NCBI GenBank assembly: GCA_018660825.1
Contig: JABJJO010000045.1
Coordinates: forward strand, 17,505 to 81,504
Reading direction: 5' to 3'
Length of the DNA: 64,000 nucleotides
Origin: Planctomycetaceae bacterium
GTDB lineage: Bacteria > Planctomycetota > Planctomycetia > Pirellulales > Pirellulaceae
In this document: positions 18,390 to 27,094 of the stretch, one piece after another
Numbering within the stretch: the first letter of the stretch is position 1
How the letters are laid out: every line of letters begins with the position of its first letter
Notes under the pieces: model-generated
Databases searched by the model: none
What the model was told of the DNA's origin: nothing
Seen by the model: only the letters and a program-made list of their open reading frames with translations
Translations under genes and position numbers: made by a program

Positions 18390-19703
18390 ATGACGTCTGT
18401 TGAACAAAACAACCTCGATCGAATTGTCTACCTTACAAGTGGCGCTGCCAACATGTATTGCGGCAGCTGCTTGCACGACAACACTTTAGCGCGTGCGTTG
18501 AATGCCGCTGGAGTGGAGACACTCTTGGTGCCAACGTATACGCCAATCCGAACTGATGAGGAAGATGTCAGCATCGACCAGGTATTTTTTGGTGGCATAA
18601 ACGTGTTTCTGCAACAAAAAATACCCCTGTTTCGACACATTCCCAAATTCATAGATCGCATGCTCGATGCCCCCTGGTTGATACGACGAGCCACTGCTCG
18701 TGGGATTGAGATTAGCCCTCAAGCACTTGGGGCTCTAGCAGTTTCCATGTTGAAAGGAACAGCTGGAAACCAGCGTAAAGAAGTCCGGCGGCTAACAAAA
18801 TGGTTAGTCAATGATATCAAACCGAGTGTTGTCATCCTGAGCAACCTTTTAATCGGCGGGTGCATCAGATCGATCCGGCAACACGACATACCCGTGATTG
18901 TCACACTGCAAGGCGACGACATCTTCTTGCAAGATTTGAGGGAACCCTATAAGAGCCAAACGCTGAGACTCATGCGCAACTTGGCCAAGGAAGTCGATGG
19001 GTTCATTGTACAAAGCAAGTTCTACCAAGAAGCAATGAGTGACTTATTTGGAATACCCAAATCCAAAATACAAGTCGTGCCGCTCGGCCTAAACCTCGAA
19101 GGATTACTTGAGCCTCAACCACGCAGCACAACTAGTCCCCGCACCATCGGTTATTTGGCGCGGATGTCAAAGGAAAAAGGCTTGCATATTCTTGTCGATG
19201 CATTCATTCAGTTAAAGCAACTTCCAGACACCGAGGATATTCAGTTGCTGTTAGCCGGTTGGCGAGGAACAACAAATCAAGAATATGCTGCTGCCGAACT
19301 CGGCAAATTAGATGCCGCTGGATTAGGAAACGACTACAACGATTTGGGTACGGTGGATCACACTCAGAAACAACAATTGCTTAACAACATCGATCTACTT
19401 TGTGTACCAACGGTTTATCAAGAACCCAAAGGTTTGTTTGCACTCGAAGCGATGGCCGCGGGTGTACCCGTTGTTGTGCCGGAACATGGTGCATTCCCCG
19501 AAATGTTGGCCGACCTTGAAGGTGGCATCTTGTTTGAGCCTGGTAATATCACCGCGTTAGCACAATTGTTGCATGGGCTACTTGAAAACCAAATAAGTTT
19601 GGCTGAGTATGGCAATCTGGGACGCAGAAACGTTTCCGCCCGCCGTGATGCAAACACCATGGCTAGCAATACAATCGCTGCTATTTACAAACTGCTACAT
19701 TAA
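18390..19703 (+). CDS. Glycosyltransferase family 4 protein
   Basis: 437 aa GT-B fold glycosyltransferase with no leader or membrane segment. The N-terminal domain begins IVYLTSGAANMYCGSCLHDNTLARAL. The C-terminal Glycos_transf_1 domain has TIGYLARMSKEKGLHILVDAF, the typical hinge strand, and EPKGLFALEAMAAGVPVVVPEHGAFPEML with the nucleotide-sugar-binding glutamates (E-x7-E type). It retains the anomeric configuration by family precedent. Donor and acceptor are unknown. It follows the symporter gene by 24 bases and may be co-transcribed, although the two products have no obvious shared pathway. It ends 26 bases from the convergent infC gene. Confidence 0.87.
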   Translation: MTSVEQNNLDRIVYLTSGAANMYCGSCLHDNTLARALNAAGVETLLVPTYTPIRTDEEDVSIDQVFFGGINVFLQQKIPLFRHIPKFIDRMLDAPWLIRRATARGIEISPQALGALAVSMLKGTAGNQRKEVRRLTKWLVNDIKPSVVILSNLLIGGCIRSIRQHDIPVIVTLQGDDIFLQDLREPYKSQTLRLMRNLAKEVDGFIVQSKFYQEAMSDLFGIPKSKIQVVPLGLNLEGLLEPQPRSTTSPRTIGYLARMSKEKGLHILVDAFIQLKQLPDTEDIQLLLAGWRGTTNQEYAAAELGKLDAAGLGNDYNDLGTVDHTQKQQLLNNIDLLCVPTVYQEPKGLFALEAMAAGVPVVVPEHGAFPEMLADLEGGILFEPGNITALAQLLHGLLENQISLAEYGNLGRRNVSARRDANTMASNTIAAIYKLLH

Positions 19704-19729
19704 TCCGCATGTCGCTGAGGCTGTGCAAA

Positions 19730-20236
19730 CTATCTGTGGGGCACAATCATGCAAGTCATGCGACGCCCATGTTGTACCGGCGTCTGTTCGATCTTGCCGT
19801 GTTCAGACAAGTCCTTGACAACGTCGTCCATCACTTTACGACCTTCGTCAATGTGAGCCATCTCGCGGCCGCGAAACTGCACGGTGATCTGGACTTTGTC
19901 TTTGTTATCAAGAAACTTCTTAGCTTGATTTACTTTGAAATCAATATCATGTTTTCCCGTCTTTGGCCGCAGGCGTACTTCTTTTGTTTTCGAGCTATGT
20001 GCGGTATTCTTATTCGCTTTTTTCTTTTTCTCGTATTTGTATTTACCGTAGTCCATAATCCGACAAACCGGTGGATTTTCATTCGGAGCGACTTCGACTA
20101 AATCTAGGCCAGCTTCAATGGCAATTTCTTTAGCTCGGTCAGTCTCAATAACTCCTAGTTGCTCCCCATCATGGTCGATGACGCGGATGGGTGAAATTCG
20201 AATATAGTCATTAACACGAGGTGCGTTGCGATCGAT
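19730..20236 (-). CDS. infC: Translation initiation factor IF-3, probable ATC start
   Basis: IF-3 binds the 30S subunit, checks the start codon and keeps subunits apart. The N-domain [24 protein letters not shown], the signature [25 protein letters not shown], the basic linker [22 protein letters not shown] and the C-domain [14 protein letters not shown] are all present. The ORF track starts at a TTG (20281), giving 183 aa. That TTG lies inside a perfect hairpin and has no Shine-Dalgarno. I prefer ATC at 20234-20236 (168 aa). It follows AAAAGGA at 8-base spacing and matches the AUU/AUC starts by which IF-3 represses its own synthesis in other bacteria. The gene follows thrS on the same strand, as in many genomes, but rpmI and rplT are on the other strand. 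Confidence 0.93.
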   Translation of the reverse strand: MDRNAPRVNDYIRISPIRVIDHDGEQLGVIETDRAKEIAIEAGLDLVEVAPNENPPVCRIMDYGKYKYEKKKKANKNTAHSSKTKEVRLRPKTGKHDIDFKVNQAKKFLDNKDKVQITVQFRGREMAHIDEGRKVMDDVVKDLSEHGKIEQTPVQHGRRMTCMIVPHR

Positions 20237-20399
20237 GACGGGTGTCCTTTTTATAAAACATGGAATAGCTTCGTGGAACAAACGATTCCACCTATTACTT
20301 TATTCTATCGATAATTTGTTTAAATGGGGAAGCGGCAAAACAAAAAACATCCATTCTCACTAACGTTTTTTGGAGCCTTTTTACGCCATTGGTACTAAT
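20237..20399 (-). promoter_or_regulatory. thrS-infC intercistronic leader with hairpin before infC
   Basis: The 163 bases between the thrS stop and the proposed infC start hold a perfect stem GTGGAA / TTCCAC with a 7-base loop (20273-20291) on the transcript side, then a run ending AAAAGGA ahead of the ATC codon. The TTG at 20281 falls in the loop and stem. The stretch also has two T-rich runs on the transcript (GTTTTTTGTTTTG). It may be an infC leader under IF-3 control or simply a spacer. Confidence 0.4.
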
Positions 20400-22400
20400 T
20401 TAGTACTCGTTTTGCGAACCTTTGGCCACGAAACCTGCACTGCCACTAAACGACTGGCGAACAACCCGATCCTTTATCTCGGTCTGCAGTTTGGCAATCG
20501 CCTCGACAATTGGCACCGCTCCCAAATCGCCTTCAATACGATCACGAATAGCCACTTGCCCCGATTCCATTTCTCGTCCACCAAGAATGAGCATGTAGGG
20601 TATTAATTCAAGCTGCGCATCTCGAATTTTCGCGCCAATCTTCTCTGCTCGATAATCCGTGCCCACACGTAACCCAACCGCTTTCAATTGTTGCTCGACC
20701 TGTCGCCCGTACTCTTCAAATTTTTCACTAACTATCAAAACTCGCACTTGTTCTGGTGCTAACCATAACGGGAAGGCGCCAGCAAAATGCTCAATCAACA
20801 TTCCAATGAACCGTTCCATCGACCCCAACGGTGCGCGATGAATCATCACTGGAATATGGGACATGTTATCTGTGCCAACATACTCCAAAGCGAAGCGTTC
20901 ATCACTTGGTAAATTGTAGTCCAGTTGAACCGTACCAAGTTGCCATTCCCGTCCTAAGCAATCCGTCAGTACAAAATCTGCTTTCGGGCCATAGAAAGCT
21001 GCTTCGCCTTCTTCACACTCAGCTTCAATTCCTAATGTTTGACAAACTTCAATCAGTGATTTTTCAGCATGGTCCCACAACTTAGGTGAACCAACATATT
21101 TGTCACTTTGTGGATCACGAAATCCTAAACGCACACGGTAGTTATCCAGCCCTAGGCTCTTAAGTACAAACTGCGTCATCTCGATGCAGCCCATAAACTC
21201 CGCAGGAACTTGATCGGCTGTACAAAAAATATGCGCGTCGTCCTGCGTGAAGCCACGAACTCGCGTCATCCCGTTTAATTCACCTGATTGTTCATTTCTG
21301 TAAACCGTTCCGAATTCCGCCAACCGTAAAGGTAACTCACGATAACTACGCGGGTTAGCTTTATAAATCATAATGTGATGCGGGCAATTCATTGGCTTAA
21401 GTAAGTACTCGTTGCCATCTTCCATTTTTATTGGCGCGAACATGCTGTCTTTGTAGTACGGATAATGTCCCGACTTTTCATACAAATCTATTTTGCCAAT
21501 GTTCGGTGTATAAACTGGTTGGTAACCCCGGTTCTGCAGTTCATCGCGAATGAAGTTTTCCAGAGTGCTGCGAATAATCGCTCCTTTGGGTTGCCACAAA
21601 ATCAAGCCGGCACCAACGAGGGGGCTGATCGTAAACAGATTGAGTTGTTTACCCAATGTGCGGTGGTCACGGCGTTTGGCCTCTTCGATAAGAACCAAAT
21701 GTTCTGCTAGATCTTCCTTGTTGAAAAATGCCGTCGCATATACCCGTTGCAGCTGTTTGTTACTTGAGTCGCCTTTCCAGTAGGCGCCGGCAACGCTTAA
21801 CAATTTGTAGGCACCCACAGCGCCTGCGGAGGGGATGTGAGGGCCGCGACAAAGGTCAATAAATTCACCTTGCCGATAAAACGACAATTGATCGTGGTCC
21901 GCTAGGCCCTCACTGATATGCTCGACTTTATATTCTTGAGCAAGATCTTCCACGATATCAATCGCTTCTGTGCGTGTCGTCTCAATCCGTTCAAAAACCT
22001 CATTCGCTTTAATAATCGTTTTCATCTCAGCTTCGATCGCTGCGAAATCTTCTTCGCTTAATGCATGCTCAAGATCAAAATCGTAGTAAAAACCATTTTC
22101 GATCGTCGGACCAAACGCAAGTTGCACACCTGGAAATAACTTCATAATGGCTCGAGCCATTATATGTGCAGCCGAATGGCGCATCACACCCAATGCTTCT
22201 GGGTCTTTTTTTGTCAGAATTCGTAGTGCGACACTTTGACCATCGTCGATAACGAAGTCTAAGCCAACAATCGTATCGTCGACTGCAGCTGCCAAGGCTG
22301 CTTTTGCTAGGCCAGGACCAATTTCTGCGGCTATTTGGCCAGGGGTAATTGATTCAGAATATTCTCGAGTGGAACCGTCAGGTAAGGATACCGTAAGCAT
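20400..22400 (-). CDS. thrS: Threonyl-tRNA synthetase
   Basis: 666 aa, class II synthetase that charges tRNA-Thr. Domains in order: TGS (residues ~1-60, [11 protein letters not shown]), the editing/SAD domain with [17 protein letters not shown] and the later [12 protein letters not shown], and the catalytic core with [13 protein letters not shown] (zinc Cys). Then come the motif 2 [26 protein letters not shown], motif 3 [13 protein letters not shown], and the C-terminal anticodon-binding domain ([14 protein letters not shown]). Length is normal. The last ~50 residues run past the usual end with a short Ser/Gly-rich tail. It precedes infC on the minus strand. Upstream it faces a small lipoprotein gene across 223 bases, including a 15-base palindrome close to its start codon. 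Confidence 0.97.
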   Translation of the reverse strand: MLTVSLPDGSTREYSESITPGQIAAEIGPGLAKAALAAAVDDTIVGLDFVIDDGQSVALRILTKKDPEALGVMRHSAAHIMARAIMKLFPGVQLAFGPTIENGFYYDFDLEHALSEEDFAAIEAEMKTIIKANEVFERIETTRTEAIDIVEDLAQEYKVEHISEGLADHDQLSFYRQGEFIDLCRGPHIPSAGAVGAYKLLSVAGAYWKGDSSNKQLQRVYATAFFNKEDLAEHLVLIEEAKRRDHRTLGKQLNLFTISPLVGAGLILWQPKGAIIRSTLENFIRDELQNRGYQPVYTPNIGKIDLYEKSGHYPYYKDSMFAPIKMEDGNEYLLKPMNCPHHIMIYKANPRSYRELPLRLAEFGTVYRNEQSGELNGMTRVRGFTQDDAHIFCTADQVPAEFMGCIEMTQFVLKSLGLDNYRVRLGFRDPQSDKYVGSPKLWDHAEKSLIEVCQTLGIEAECEEGEAAFYGPKADFVLTDCLGREWQLGTVQLDYNLPSDERFALEYVGTDNMSHIPVMIHRAPLGSMERFIGMLIEHFAGAFPLWLAPEQVRVLIVSEKFEEYGRQVEQQLKAVGLRVGTDYRAEKIGAKIRDAQLELIPYMLILGGREMESGQVAIRDRIEGDLGAVPIVEAIAKLQTEIKDRVVRQSFSGSAGFVAKGSQNEY

Positions 22401-22421
22401 GGCGCAAGCCTTCTTTTAAAT

Positions 22422-22436
22422 GTTTGTTGAACAAAC
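22422..22436 (-). promoter_or_regulatory. Perfect 15-base palindrome upstream of thrS
   Basis: GTTTGTTGAACAAAC is a perfect inverted repeat around a central G, ending 22 bases before the thrS ATG. It could be a protein operator or, as RNA, a small hairpin with a TGA loop in the thrS leader. E. coli thrS is autoregulated through leader structures, but this element does not resemble a tRNA anticodon arm. Confidence 0.3.
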
Positions 22437-22623
22437 GCGTTCATCGCTACAAAAAATGAACTTACCGTTTAAGCGTTGTTGCTCAGCGTTACTGGTGGAG
22501 TATAGTATTAGGTAGTAATTTGGGTAAGGTCGCTTTGCTCTTTACCACAGAAAACTACTGTATGAACGTCTTGAACATCAAAAACATCGTCCATGTTTCT
22601 CAATACATTTGAAGGTATTTACA

Positions 22624-22863
22624 ATGAAACCATTTATAAACAAGCTTATTGCAATCGCAACGCTAACTACCATCGTCTCCATCACTGGATGTAACAACCA
22701 AGCGGTGGAAACAAACGTCCCAACGGAAACTAAACCTGCTGCGTCAGTAGACCCAGCGGCATCGATCAAGAACATCAAATCGAACGTGCAAGGCACACTC
22801 GACCAAATCAAATCACGTGATCAGGGGCTACAAGACCTTGCTAATGGCGTGGATGAGAAATAG
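22624..22863 (+). CDS. Small lipoprotein of unknown function
   Basis: 79 aa from the ATG at 22624 (an in-frame earlier start at 22609 adds five residues). A hydrophobic leader ends in the lipobox SITGC with Cys23 as the lipidation site. The mature part is only ~57 residues, Thr/Pro/Ala-rich at first, then likely helical (ASIKNIKSNVQGTLDQIKSRDQGLQDLA). It lies between the divergent thrS gene and rpmI, where the standard gene order would have infC-rpmI contiguous. No family is recognised. It may share the transcript of the ribosomal genes or have its own promoter. Confidence 0.6.
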   Translation: MKPFINKLIAIATLTTIVSITGCNNQAVETNVPTETKPAASVDPAASIKNIKSNVQGTLDQIKSRDQGLQDLANGVDEK

Positions 22864-23013
22864 AGCAGTGTAATAGATGTCCTATACACAATTTCGATGT
22901 TTTCATCACTATTCTGAGTTGTTTTACCCCTTTTCGAATTTTTAGCACGCGTCTACAATAGTAAGCTTCCCCCTTGGATTATTTTAAGTAAACCGTAACT
23001 AGATAGAAAAACA

Positions 23014-23217
23014 ATGCCTAAACAAAAGACCCATAAGGGAACCAAAAAGCGTTTTCGACTATCTGCTAAAGGCAAAGCGAAGCACCGTAGTGCTGGTACA
23101 AGCCATTTAGCTGGAGCCGTTTCCAAAAAACGTAGACGTAATCTGCGTGGAACGACGGTTCAAGCCGAAGTTGACGAAAAGAAGATCGCTCGAGCCCTCA
23201 ACGGCTACAGTAACTGA
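23014..23217 (+). CDS. rpmI: 50S ribosomal protein L35
   Basis: 67 aa, full length. It begins MPKQKTHKGTKKRFRLSAKGKAKH and contains HLAGAVSKKRRRNLRGT, both typical of bL35. It binds 23S rRNA in the large subunit. It heads a plus-strand set of rpmI, rplT, pheS and pheT. Normally infC precedes rpmI on the same strand; here infC is on the other strand more than 2.7 kb away. A possible -10 box TACAAT occurs at 22954-22959, about 55 bases upstream, but the matching -35 is poor. Confidence 0.96.
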   Translation: MPKQKTHKGTKKRFRLSAKGKAKHRSAGTSHLAGAVSKKRRRNLRGTTVQAEVDEKKIARALNGYSN

Positions 23218-23335
23218 TTTTCGCAACTCCTGCAGCTTCAGCGCAGCGGGACAATAACTCGCTTGTGTTTCCCGAATATCTCAATCGATATTCAAACAAG
23301 ACAATTTGACAACTAAAAGTAACATACTCCGTTGC

Positions 23336-23406
23336 GTGGGCAGTAGAACGTTTTCCTAAAGTGCATAAAAACACTTTATATATGGAAAAGGCCTGACGTA
23401 ACCCAC
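23336..23406 (+). promoter_or_regulatory. Structured rpmI-rplT intergenic RNA, candidate L20 control site
   Basis: The 211-base gap between rpmI and rplT is long for this pair and can fold strongly. An inner stem TAAAGTG / CACTTTA (23357-23363 with 23372-23378) extends, after a 5-base bulge, as TTTTCC / GGAAAA (23351-23356 with 23384-23389). An outer stem GTGGG / CCCAC (23336-23340 with 23402-23406) closes it, just before the rplT ribosome-binding site AAGGA at 23416-23420. L20 represses its own operon through leader RNA in other bacteria; whether this is such a site is inferred. Confidence 0.4.
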
Positions 23407-23428
23407 TGCGAAAGCAAGGAATTAGAAA

Positions 23429-23785
23429 ATGAGAACTCGTAAAGGTGCCGCGCGTACCAAAGCTAAAAGACGTCTATTTAAACGTGCCAAAGGGAATGCT
23501 GGGGGTCGTAGCCACCTAATTCGGACCGTAAAAGAAACACTCATCCGCTCCGGTGCGTACTCCTTTCGTGACCGTAAAGTCCGAGCCCGAGATTTCCGCC
23601 GCTTATGGATCACTCGTATCAATGCCGCTTGTCGCGCTCATGACCTACGTTACAGTCAATTCATTAACGGCTTGAATAAAGCTGACATTGAATTGGATCG
23701 TAAATCACTTAGCGAAATGGCAATTCATGACCCAGCAGCATTTGAAGCCGTTGTCGAACTTGCCAAAGCTGCTCTTGCCGCATAA
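23429..23785 (+). CDS. rplT: 50S ribosomal protein L20
   Basis: 118 aa, full-length bL20. It begins [22 protein letters not shown] and contains [26 protein letters not shown] and [24 protein letters not shown], all characteristic. It is an early 23S rRNA assembly protein and, in several bacteria, a translational repressor of its own operon. A good Shine-Dalgarno (AAGGA, 8-base spacing) precedes the ATG. It is separated from rpmI by a structured 211-base gap and from pheS by a hairpin. Confidence 0.97.
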   Translation: MRTRKGAARTKAKRRLFKRAKGNAGGRSHLIRTVKETLIRSGAYSFRDRKVRARDFRRLWITRINAACRAHDLRYSQFINGLNKADIELDRKSLSEMAIHDPAAFEAVVELAKAALAA

Positions 23786-23817
23786 CACTTAGATTTCGCA
23801 CAATAAGTACCGCACTC

Positions 23818-23857
23818 GAACAGGAGAGGCAAGTCGCAAGACTTTTCTCTCCTGTTC
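23818..23857 (+). terminator. Long hairpin between rplT and pheS (terminator or attenuator)
   Basis: GAACAGGAGAG and CTCTCCTGTTC form a perfect 11-bp stem. Nested inside, AAGTC / GACTT closes on a GCAA tetraloop (GNRA type), leaving only a 2-by-2 internal mismatch. The 3' side is followed by TTATATCATTTAT, which is T-rich but not a clean U tract. The position, 32 bases after rplT and 48 before pheS, fits a partial terminator or a control point that sets pheST expression apart from the ribosomal genes. Confidence 0.6.
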
Positions 23858-23905
23858 TTATATCATTTATCTATATAAATACGTTTCCTTTCAACAACCA
23901 CCATT

Positions 23906-24937
23906 ATGGCACTGCAAGATTTCCTTGATCAGCTCGACGAACTGGGCACCGCAGCGGAAACCGCTTTTGGCGACGCTGCCGACACTGTAGCATTAGAAGC
24001 GGCTCGCGTTACCTTTTTAGGTGCGAAAAAAGGCCAACTCAAATCCATTCAACAACAAATGGGCTCCATTGAGCGTGCAGATAAACCTACGGCGGGCAAG
24101 GCATTTAACGCGACCAAGGGTCGTATCGAAACTGCCTTTGAAGCCGCTCAACAGCGCAGCAACAACACAGACAGCGACAGTACCGCGAGCATCCAATTTG
24201 ATGCATCGTTGCCCGGCACCACATTTCGCTGTGGCAATGTCCATCCAATTACACAAACCATCGAAGAATTAAAAGACATCATGGGTCGACTTGGGTTCTC
24301 CATTGTCGATGGCCCCGAAATTGAAGATGACTGGCACAATTTTGTTGCGCTAAATATCCCCGACGACCATCCCGCTCGAGATCCGTTGGAAAACTTCTAT
24401 CTAGCAACGGCGGATGCCATCAGTGGCGATAAAAACCCTGTCGGATTGTTGCTGCGTAGTCAGACGAGCACCGTTCAAATTCGCGTCATGGAAAAAACGG
24501 CGCCGCCAATACGTATTATTTCGCTCGGCCGAGTCTATCGCCCAGATACCGCTGATGCAACACATTATCCAATGTTCCATCAAATCGAAGGTTTGATGAT
24601 TGACACCGACGTTTCGATGGCAGACTTAAAAAGCGTTCTGCGATTGTTTGCAACAAGCTACCTCGGCGATGATGTTACTATTCGCTTTAGACCTTCCTTT
24701 TTTCCTTTCACTGAACCTAGTGTGGAAGCTGATTATTACTGGAATGGTCAGTGGGTTGAGTTTGGCGGAGCAGGGATGGTAGACCCCAATGTACTCAAAG
24801 CCGTGGGCTATGACCCCGAAGAAGTTACTGGGTTTGCCTTTGGGCTAGGAGTCGAACGCCTCTGTATGCGGCGGCATGGTGTTACCGACATTCGCGAATT
24901 TTACAAAAATGATGTACGCTTCCTCGCACAATTCTAA
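23906..24937 (+). CDS. pheS: Phenylalanyl-tRNA synthetase alpha subunit
   Basis: 343 aa. The N-terminal coiled-coil arm that grips tRNA is at ~1-90, with the family motif [21 protein letters not shown]. The class II catalytic domain follows with [64 protein letters not shown] and [28 protein letters not shown]. It pairs with PheT as an alpha2-beta2 enzyme that charges tRNA-Phe. The length is normal. pheT follows after 52 bases, and a strong hairpin precedes pheS. Confidence 0.97.
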   Translation: MALQDFLDQLDELGTAAETAFGDAADTVALEAARVTFLGAKKGQLKSIQQQMGSIERADKPTAGKAFNATKGRIETAFEAAQQRSNNTDSDSTASIQFDASLPGTTFRCGNVHPITQTIEELKDIMGRLGFSIVDGPEIEDDWHNFVALNIPDDHPARDPLENFYLATADAISGDKNPVGLLLRSQTSTVQIRVMEKTAPPIRIISLGRVYRPDTADATHYPMFHQIEGLMIDTDVSMADLKSVLRLFATSYLGDDVTIRFRPSFFPFTEPSVEADYYWNGQWVEFGGAGMVDPNVLKAVGYDPEEVTGFAFGLGVERLCMRRHGVTDIREFYKNDVRFLAQF

Positions 24938-24989
24938 TTTCATTTTCAATACACTTTTATTGCCTTTTATTACAAAGTGATCCTGAATC

Positions 24990-27035
24990 ATGCTCGTTTC
25001 CTGGGACTGGCTTAAACAATATGTTGCTCTCGATATGGATCGGGAAGAGTTGGAAAACCGACTCGCTATGTCCGGCCTTAACCACGAAGGTTCGGAACCC
25101 GTAGGCAGTGACATTGCCATTGATCTAGAAGTAACAAGCAATCGACCCGACTGTTTGGGACACATCGGCGTAGCTCGTGAAATCGCCGTCCTTTACAACC
25201 AAACGCTGAAACTGCCAAACCCGCAGCCGGCTGCCAGCGGCCCTGATGTAAATACCGATTTTAGTGTTTCCATTACAGCCCCCGAGTTGTGTCCTCGTTA
25301 CACTGCAAGAATCATCCGCGGCGTCACCATTAAAGACAGTCCAACGTGGATACAGGATCAGTTGCGAACCGTTTTCTTGCCAAGCAATCGAGATTGGAAA
25401 CCAATCAACAACGTCGCTGACATTACCAACTATGTTTTAATGGAAGCCGGTCAACCACTACATGCCTTTGATCTGGGCAAACTCGCCGGCGCACAAATCA
25501 TCGTACGAGCGGCAGAGCAGGGTGAAAAATTTACAGCGATCGATCATCGAGAATATGAATTACAGTCCGAGATGTGCGTTATCGCGGATGGGGACAAATC
25601 CCTCGCCATTGCCGGAGTGATGGGAGGGGCTGAAACCGAAGTCGGTGAACAAACTGTTGACGTACTTATCGAATCCGCTGATTTTACAGCGCTGTCAATT
25701 CGGGCGACATCACGCGCGTTAAATTTACATAGCCCGTCTTCGTATCGCTTTGAACGTGCCTTGGATCCTGCCGGAGTTGATTGGGCCAGCCAGCGCTGCT
25801 GCGAATTAATCCTCGAACACTGTGGTGGCACACTAGACGCTGGCGTGATTGAAGCGGGCAAATCAACCTGGCACACAGAACCCGTTGTATTGCGGTTATC
25901 TCAGATTGAGAGAATCCTCGGCATCAAAATTGACACTGCCGAAATTCGCGCTATCCTAATCGCACTGGGGAACTCCGAATCCGCTAGTACAGCGGAATCC
26001 ATCACCGTTATCCCACCAAGTTGGCGGCGGGACCTCACGCGTGAATGCGATCTGCTTGAGGAAATCGCCCGCATCCACGGCTACGAAAGAATACCCGAAG
26101 ATGTGGGAGTGCCGATGGCCGCATCGTTTCGCAGCGATGAGGATCGAGTGGCTGAAGTTATTCGCACAACGCTAACAGCAACCGGCTTTGATGAGTCACT
26201 TACTGGGTCTGTTGTACCACTCGCTTGGACGAATCAATTCACCCCGTGGGCAACGACGACTCCACTACGTACCATTTCACCAATGCTACAAGGAGCGGAT
26301 GCCTTACGTACAAGTTTGACGCCGAGCTTATTAGAAGTGCGACGAATCAATCAATCGTTGGCAAATCCAGCCATCGAGTTATTCGAAACTGCAAAAGTCT
26401 ATCTACCTCAAGCTGAAGGTTTGCCCGAAGAACAGAAGACGGTCGGGCTTACCAGCAGTGGAGATTTTTATCATCTCAAAGGTGTCATTGAAGCCTTACT
26501 GGCTAAACTTAAAATCACCACGCCTTTATCCGTAGCAGATGCTGGAGAACAATTTGATGGGTTGCTGGACAACCAACAACGCTGCACTTTGTTACTCGGT
26601 GACAAACCCCTGGGATTCTTAGGCCAAATATCCAAACCGGGACTCAAAGCATTTTCACTGAAGACCGCTGCGATGGTCGCTGAATTAAAAATGGATCTGT
26701 TGGTCGATTTAGCTGCTTTGATTCCGCAACATGAAGATCTTAGCGCGTTCCCTGCAATATCGCGGGACCTGAATGTTGTGCTACCAGAGTCTATCCGCTG
26801 GGACCAACTACAAGCGACTGTCAAACAAGCCGCTGGGGAAGCCTTGGAAGTCGTCGGCTATCAAGAAACATATCGCGCTCCTGACCAAGACGGAGCAAAT
26901 ACGAAGCGGGTTTTGTTCAACATAAAATTCCGCCGCGCGGACGCCACCATGACTGGGGAAGAAGCAGACGCTATACGCGACACAATTGTCCAAGCGATCG
27001 CTGCCAACCACAACGGCAAACTACTAGGCGTGTAA
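24990..27035 (+). CDS. pheT: Phenylalanyl-tRNA synthetase beta subunit, short form without OB-fold insertion
   Basis: 681 aa against roughly 800 in E. coli. The N-terminus MLVSWDWLKQYVALDMDREEL runs straight from GLNHEGSEPVGSDIAIDLEVT into SNRPDCLGHIGVAREIAVLY. The ~110-residue EMAP-type tRNA-binding OB fold that usually sits between these segments is absent. The B3/B4 editing domain (NNVADITNYVLMEAGQPLHAFD), B5 domain (VIPPSWRRDLTRECDLLEEIARIHGYERIP), catalytic-like core and C-terminal ferredoxin-fold anticodon-binding domain (SAFPAISRDLNVVLPESIRW) are all present. The frame is intact across the missing region, so this is a true shorter form and not a sequencing break. It ends convergently with ridA. 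Confidence 0.95.
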   Translation: MLVSWDWLKQYVALDMDREELENRLAMSGLNHEGSEPVGSDIAIDLEVTSNRPDCLGHIGVAREIAVLYNQTLKLPNPQPAASGPDVNTDFSVSITAPELCPRYTARIIRGVTIKDSPTWIQDQLRTVFLPSNRDWKPINNVADITNYVLMEAGQPLHAFDLGKLAGAQIIVRAAEQGEKFTAIDHREYELQSEMCVIADGDKSLAIAGVMGGAETEVGEQTVDVLIESADFTALSIRATSRALNLHSPSSYRFERALDPAGVDWASQRCCELILEHCGGTLDAGVIEAGKSTWHTEPVVLRLSQIERILGIKIDTAEIRAILIALGNSESASTAESITVIPPSWRRDLTRECDLLEEIARIHGYERIPEDVGVPMAASFRSDEDRVAEVIRTTLTATGFDESLTGSVVPLAWTNQFTPWATTTPLRTISPMLQGADALRTSLTPSLLEVRRINQSLANPAIELFETAKVYLPQAEGLPEEQKTVGLTSSGDFYHLKGVIEALLAKLKITTPLSVADAGEQFDGLLDNQQRCTLLLGDKPLGFLGQISKPGLKAFSLKTAAMVAELKMDLLVDLAALIPQHEDLSAFPAISRDLNVVLPESIRWDQLQATVKQAAGEALEVVGYQETYRAPDQDGANTKRVLFNIKFRRADATMTGEEADAIRDTIVQAIAANHNGKLLGV

Positions 27036-27094
27036 TGCCCGCACGCAATGTTTGTGTGAATTCGAATAAATTTGTGGTCTTACTCGCGGGCATT
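27034..27094. terminator. Long inverted repeat at the convergent pheT/ridA ends
   Basis: AATGCCCGC (27034-27042) and GCGGGCATT (27086-27094) are perfect complements at either side of the 44-base gap between two convergent genes. The loop is 43 bases, long for an intrinsic terminator, so a bidirectional terminator is possible but uncertain. The right arm lies within the last codons of the ridA-like gene. Confidence 0.3.
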
